Of a stretch of DNA of 64,000 nucleotides, positions 59,497 to 64,000 are shown piece by piece. Numbering within the stretch: the stretch's first letter is position 1; every line of letters begins with the position of its first letter. The position numbers and the translations under genes were made by a program. Origin of the DNA: Zingiber officinale (Eukaryota > Streptophyta > Magnoliopsida > Zingiberales > Zingiberaceae); the NCBI RefSeq assembly GCF_018446385.1, contig NC_056006.1:1240001-1304000 (forward strand). The letters run 5' to 3'. A model generated the notes under the pieces. That model was not told the origin of the DNA and did no database searches. It was given only the letters and a program-made list of their open reading frames with translations.

Positions 59497-62400
59497 AGAG
59501 GAGAGTTGCACCAACATTCTTCCTAATGGACAGTTGTACCTACAATCTCCATATATTGTCAAACATCAAACTCAAGCTTGAGTCAAACTGGTCAACTTTG
59601 ATCCAAGGACAATTGTACCATCAATCTCTCCCTTTTTGATATTTGACAATACATTTAAGTTAGGCTCATTCAATAGCTCCAACTTCTTCATGCCAAAGCA
59701 TGAATGAGGGTTTTCTACATCTCCCCCCTAACATGAGGGTTTCACATTTTCCCCCTTTGAATATGGAGGATTTTCTAACTTAAACCCTACATTCTCCTCT
59801 TTGCCACACATCAAAAATCTTCTCCCAAGATTTATTTCATGTGTTATTCACAACCTCACTTGTTTTTCATATCATCACAATGAAGGTTCCATACCCTTCA
59901 TTGCCCTTAAATGCTCATACACAAGCATTAATCCATTATCCAATGCTCATCTTAGAGCATTCACACTCAATTTTCATTCATGTGTTTACGGAGATCCTCC
60001 CCCTCAAAATATGCTTCAAACTTTTATCATTGCACCAACAATGATTTGGAGTTTCTAAAATTTTAAAAAATCTAAAATTCAAAGATATGAAGTTAAAATT
60101 ACACTCTTAAAAACTAAACCTCACCCTAAACTCCCTCACCCTAAACTCCAAATTAGTCTCCTATAACCATTCCTTGTTTGCTTTTTATCAATAAAATACC
60201 CTTAAATACTTCTCTAAGCATTTTAGAGGATTTGGAATGATTAATTCTGACTAAACATGACTCAATCAACTTAAATAAACTTATTTAAGATAAAATCAAG
60301 GTCTTAAGCTATTGTTTTCAGCAATCGATCGCTTAAACCAGTGCTTCGAAATGACTTTTAATCACTTAAGCCATGTCTTAAACGATTATCATGAAGTGCT
60401 AATCGATTAAGCCATTCTGTAAGCGATTAAGGAAAGCTCTTAATCACTTACCATTTTTGAAGCTTTCTTCTATCTGAATTTTAGAAATAACCTAAATAAT
60501 TTTATAAAATTTTAAAAATCATGAAAATTCATATAAACATTATTTATGCCATATACTATCATGTAAATATATTTTTCTAAGAAAATATAAATATATTTTT
60601 CTAAGAAAATATAATTTATTTTCAAAGATTGACACGTAATTGAAAACTATTAAAAACTTCAATGTTTCTCTTAAGTTTGTATCTAACTATTCAATGGTGA
60701 TTGTTATCAACAAAAAGTTTTTACCGAGATTTTCTAAAATATTTTTGAAATTATTTTTCAAAACTAATTTCTAGTCATAATCTTTAGGCTAAATGTACAT
60801 GACTTGTACACTTGCTTTCCCCATGATTGGATATCACATAATCTATATATTTTGATGAAACTAAAACTTAAATAGATGCACTAAATTAATATCTTGAGTT
60901 TTGTTCATCCTCCTAACATCTCACTTGTATCTATATACATCAAAAGACATACAAGTCAACTTATGGTCATTGTGAGATGTAAATATCGATTTTGCCCTAA
61001 ACTAAGAGATCATACATTTCTAACTAGGCATTTTAAATTTTGATTATCCACCTAAGATGTCATTTGATAATTAGTGTCATTGTCCTTAATTACAAGGAAT
61101 TAAAATAATACATGAAAATAATCATGATATACATTACATGGATACTTTTCAAAAATGTAATCTAAATATATCATAAATGGAATGATACATGTATGAGACA
61201 CATCAAAAATATTATGACATTTTTCATAATAAAATATGAATATCAAATATGATGTCATGATAATATGACACGTGATAGGGCAAATAAATCATGACAATTT
61301 GGCATAAATAAGAATACCTAGATTTTCATCTAAGTCCTCTCCTTAATTAATTTTGTCAAGATAAACCTAATTTGACTTTAAAACCCCATTTTTCAATAAA
61401 TGTACCAAAATTCTGATTTTGCACATTTCTTTGAATTCTATCCTAGTTGTGTCAATTTAATTAAGTTTGATTCTCTAAATATTTTAATTGACACATATTT
61501 ACTTTTCAACAGTAAAAATCAAGTTTTTATTTTCAAAGTGTCCCAACACCTTGAAAATATCCTAAGATGTCAACTTTTTCATAGCTAGGTTAACTATCCT
61601 TTCAATTAAGATTGGCATCTCTAAATTCATCTAGGGTGTAGAGAACACACTATTAGGAACTCAAAACCTATTGGTGTTGTTTGAGTGTGCTAGATACTCA
61701 CTAGGAATAGCTTCCCTAGAAACCTTCCTAATGACTTTCCTAGGCTTCTTTAAAGCCTTAGTCTCACTAGTCTTCTCAAAGTCAACTCTAGGGATAACTT
61801 TCCTTATAACTTTGACTTGACTGTTAGACCTAGGATTAGTTCCATAGTTATATGAAACTCTATGGTATGAACGCATATCATTCTTGGCTTTAAGTTTGTA
61901 TCTCAAACCCCTACAACTATTGGATGAATCTTGTCTATTTTAACCTAGGTTTTTATTCTTAAACTCTTTTATTTTATTTGTCATTATCTCTAGAGTCCTC
62001 TCTAATTTCTCAAATCTTGACCTCAAAGATTTGATTTTCCTTCCATTAATCCTCAAACTTAGATTTTTTATTTATCTTTTAAGAATTTTTCCTTTTAAGC
62101 ATATATCTATTTTTCTTAGATTTCATGCCTAAATCATTTTCTTACCTTCCTATCCTTAGGTAAGGTTGTTCTAGCATAATGTGTTATATACTTTTTCTTA
62201 ACCTTATCATACTTCCTATTTTCATGATAAATAGAATTAAAATGATATAAATTATTTATAGCATGCTTTTTATCATTTTTTAAAGAAATTGCATCAATAA
62301 ATGATACCATGGATTTACTCTTAAGAACTCCCCCTTGAATTGAGCTTCGTCCTTGATTTTTGATCGAAATCTTCCTTCTTGGGCATTGATTCCAGTAGTG

Positions 62401-63280
62401 CCCCTTTTTATTATTTAGGAAGCATATAATATGCTCCTTGCCTTTGTGTATCACGGTTCTGACTTCCTTCGATTTTTCTTTTGTCTTGGAAGCCACTTGA
62501 ACCTTCTTCATGACTAAATTAGGGCACTTACTCTTATAGTGTCCTCTTTCTCTATACTAAAAACAAATAATATGATTTTTTTTTATAACTTGAAATTGTT
62601 ATACCTTTACATGTAGGAGTGGCACTTTCTTCATTCAATCCGGATGTAGAGGCTTCTTCTTTCTCTGGAACCAATGATCTACACTCCCCCTCAATCCTTG
62701 AGGTGGATGTCTCTTCATCTTCATCCTCAGATGTTGAGTATCTCTCAATCTCTGAATCCTCATGTAGATGAAACAAAGAGTTTCTCTCTTTGCCTTTGTC
62801 GTTGCTCTCAATTGAGGATGGAGCTTCACCAGTTTTCTCCATAGCTCTTTGGCATCTTCATAATCTCCAATTTGGCTCAAAATATTGCTTGAAAATAAAT
62901 TGACCAATAATATGATCACTTTGTCATTAGCCTCACATCTTTAGATTTGTTCCTTGCTCCATTTGCTTCTTTTGATGAGTTTACCTTTGCTATCACTTGG
63001 AGCATCAAATCCCTCCATTAAAGCAAATCATTGCTCTATCTCTATCATGAAGAAATTTTTTATTCTTGATTTCCAAAGATAGAAACTTGACACTATGAAT
63101 GGTGGAGATGTTCGAGTATCAAATCCGAATCCATCTTGGAAATCCATCTTGAAGTTGAGCTCTCTAGATGATGAGTCTTTGACTTGTTGACTTTAGGGCT
63201 TCAACTTCTTCTTCTTCCTCTAGCTTGTTGCTCTTTCCGGCCATGAGTCCAATGAAGAGCGATCTTACTCTAATACTACT
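59497..63280 (-). mobile_element. Internal region of a decayed SIRE-like copia element, minus strand
   Basis: Read on the minus strand a PBS-like TAGTATTAGAGTAAG lies beside the LTR at about 63,265-63,280. Gag follows (63,240-61,660). A long non-coding part (61,600-59,640) comes next, and an AAAAAGGGAGAGATTG polypurine-like tract near 59,615-59,632, typical for SIRE-lineage elements, closes it. The protease, integrase, RT and RNase H are missing. At 60,310-60,460 there is a series of CGATTAAG/CTTAATCG words. Confidence 0.65.
61661..62919 (-). pseudogene. SIRE-like gag remnant with two degenerate zinc knuckles
   Basis: On the minus strand 62,919-62,842 gives GDYEDAKELWRKLVKLH, then after a frameshift an acidic Ser/Glu-rich linker (SEIERYSTSEDEDEETSTSR). 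The first knuckle, near 62,575-62,530, has a stop and lacks its second cysteine. The second, near 62,445-62,400, reads C-x2-N-x4-H-x4-C (CFLNNKKGHYWNQC). A last open stretch (61,906-61,661) ends IRKVSREAIPSEYL, as in the region before the protease of SIRE elements. Not functional. Confidence 0.7.
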
Positions 63281-64000
63281 TGTTAGGACCAAGGTGAGCT
63301 AGAGAGGGGTGAATAGCTTCTCTCGCTTCTGTTGGATCATTATGCACATGAGAAAGGGCGGGGGGTTGAATCAAGTGGTTTTAAAAAACTTATCTTTTTG
63401 GTTTTATAAAATAAGTACTTAGCGGAAAAGATAGAAATAGAAATAAAAAAAGCAAGAACTCGATCGGTTACTTAGTTCGGAGCCTTCGGCGACTCCTACT
63501 CCAGGATCCACGATCCCGTAAACCATATCAATGAACAATTCACTATAATCCTCTTCCGGAACTATCGGAAGAGAGAAATGAGTACAATAAAAAAGTTAGG
63601 ACAAGTGTAACACGCTACATTTTCCTTTGTATAAAAATTAAGTACAAAATAAAACTTCGTTACCCAACACTTGTAGATGATCAGATTAAGCTCGGTGTTG
63701 AACGTCTCCTCAGCAGTAGTTAGGCGCAGTCATAGCAGAGCAGTAGGACAAAATCGAAGCAGTCGAAACATCGCACAAACGCATAGAAGCTCGTAGAGGA
63801 ACTCAACCGAAGGCGCCTTCTAAGCTCTCAAAGGCGCCTTCCATCTGCTGAAAACACTTAGGTAATGTTCACCCAAGACATTTTTATACTCCTTTCGCCC
63901 TGCAAAATGTGTTAGTCCAACACAAAATATTTAACTTGCAAAATAAAGTTAGCACAATAAAAATAAGCAGTTTAGTAATTAGATTCTGTCTCTCCGAGAC
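63281..64000 (-). mobile_element. 5' LTR of the SIRE-like element (continues beyond the window)
   Basis: On the + strand it begins TGTTAGGACC. It contains, inverted, the block GGATCGTGGATCCTGGAGTAGGAG.CGCCGAAGGCTCCGAA (63,478-63,520), also seen near 47,190. It has the palindrome GAAGGCGCCTTC at 63,809-63,820 and a near copy at 63,830-63,841. On the minus strand a TATA-like GTATAAAAATG lies near 63,885. Confidence 0.75.

Overview
This window is plant nuclear DNA dominated by retrotransposons. The evidence is a ten-exon host gene with GT-AG introns, Ty1/copia and Ty3/gypsy LTR elements with plant-type primer sites, a tRNA-derived SINE of the Au type, and a CACTA DNA transposon. An angiosperm is certain. 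A monocot, perhaps Zingiberales, is only my impression from the style of the LTRs.

Host genes. The one intact host gene is a secreted subtilisin-like serine protease of the plant SBT3 type (10,365-14,713, + strand, 10 exons, 743 residues predicted, all catalytic residues present). The 3' end of a second, about 98% identical copy opens the window (3-419), so the gene is tandemly duplicated. The duplicated unit includes its 3' flank and a dead copia fragment. Introns 7 and 8 of the intact gene carry a foldback element and an Au-type SINE. A wall-associated-kinase ectodomain fragment (about 8,900-9,300) is the only other host-derived piece outside transposons.

Region by region. 0-9.6 kb: duplicated subtilase tail, an antisense copia-type LTR remnant, a 4.85 kb copia element with both LTRs (3,874-8,719), and two copies of a tRNA-type SINE. 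9.6-15 kb: the subtilase gene. 15-17.2 kb: a dead copia element cut by an antisense LTR. 17.2-45.95 kb: a nested stack. A Tekay-like LTR remnant (E0) was entered by a Tat-lineage gypsy element on the minus strand (E1, 18,508-45,851, TSD AGGTT). The 3' LTR of E1 was then entered by an Athila-like element (E2, 18,975-29,462, TSD GGCCT) and by a Tekay-type chromovirus derivative (E3, 29,592-39,950, TSD GAGTG). Hand-counted LTR divergences (about 4.4% for E1, 1.8% for E2, 0.5% for E3) agree with this nesting order. 46-52.9 kb: copia-type LTRs and a decayed relative of E1 (E5). 53,593-58,079: a non-autonomous CACTA element that carries spliced fragments of host genes, including two adjoining exons of glutamate synthase. 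58-64 kb: a Tekay-like LTR remnant, then a decayed SIRE-like copia element on the minus strand running off the window.

No complete autonomous element is present. The most unusual structures are: (1) arrays of covarying GGCCGTGT hairpins in the U3 of E2 and upstream of its third ORF; (2) an in-frame gag/coiled-coil chimera in E1 made by an internal inversion that kept a functional-looking intron; (3) a fourfold repeated tRNA primer site in E3, three copies of which sit in hairpins; (4) fourteen 65-bp repeats in E1, each with a TATA-like motif; (5) gene capture by the CACTA element.
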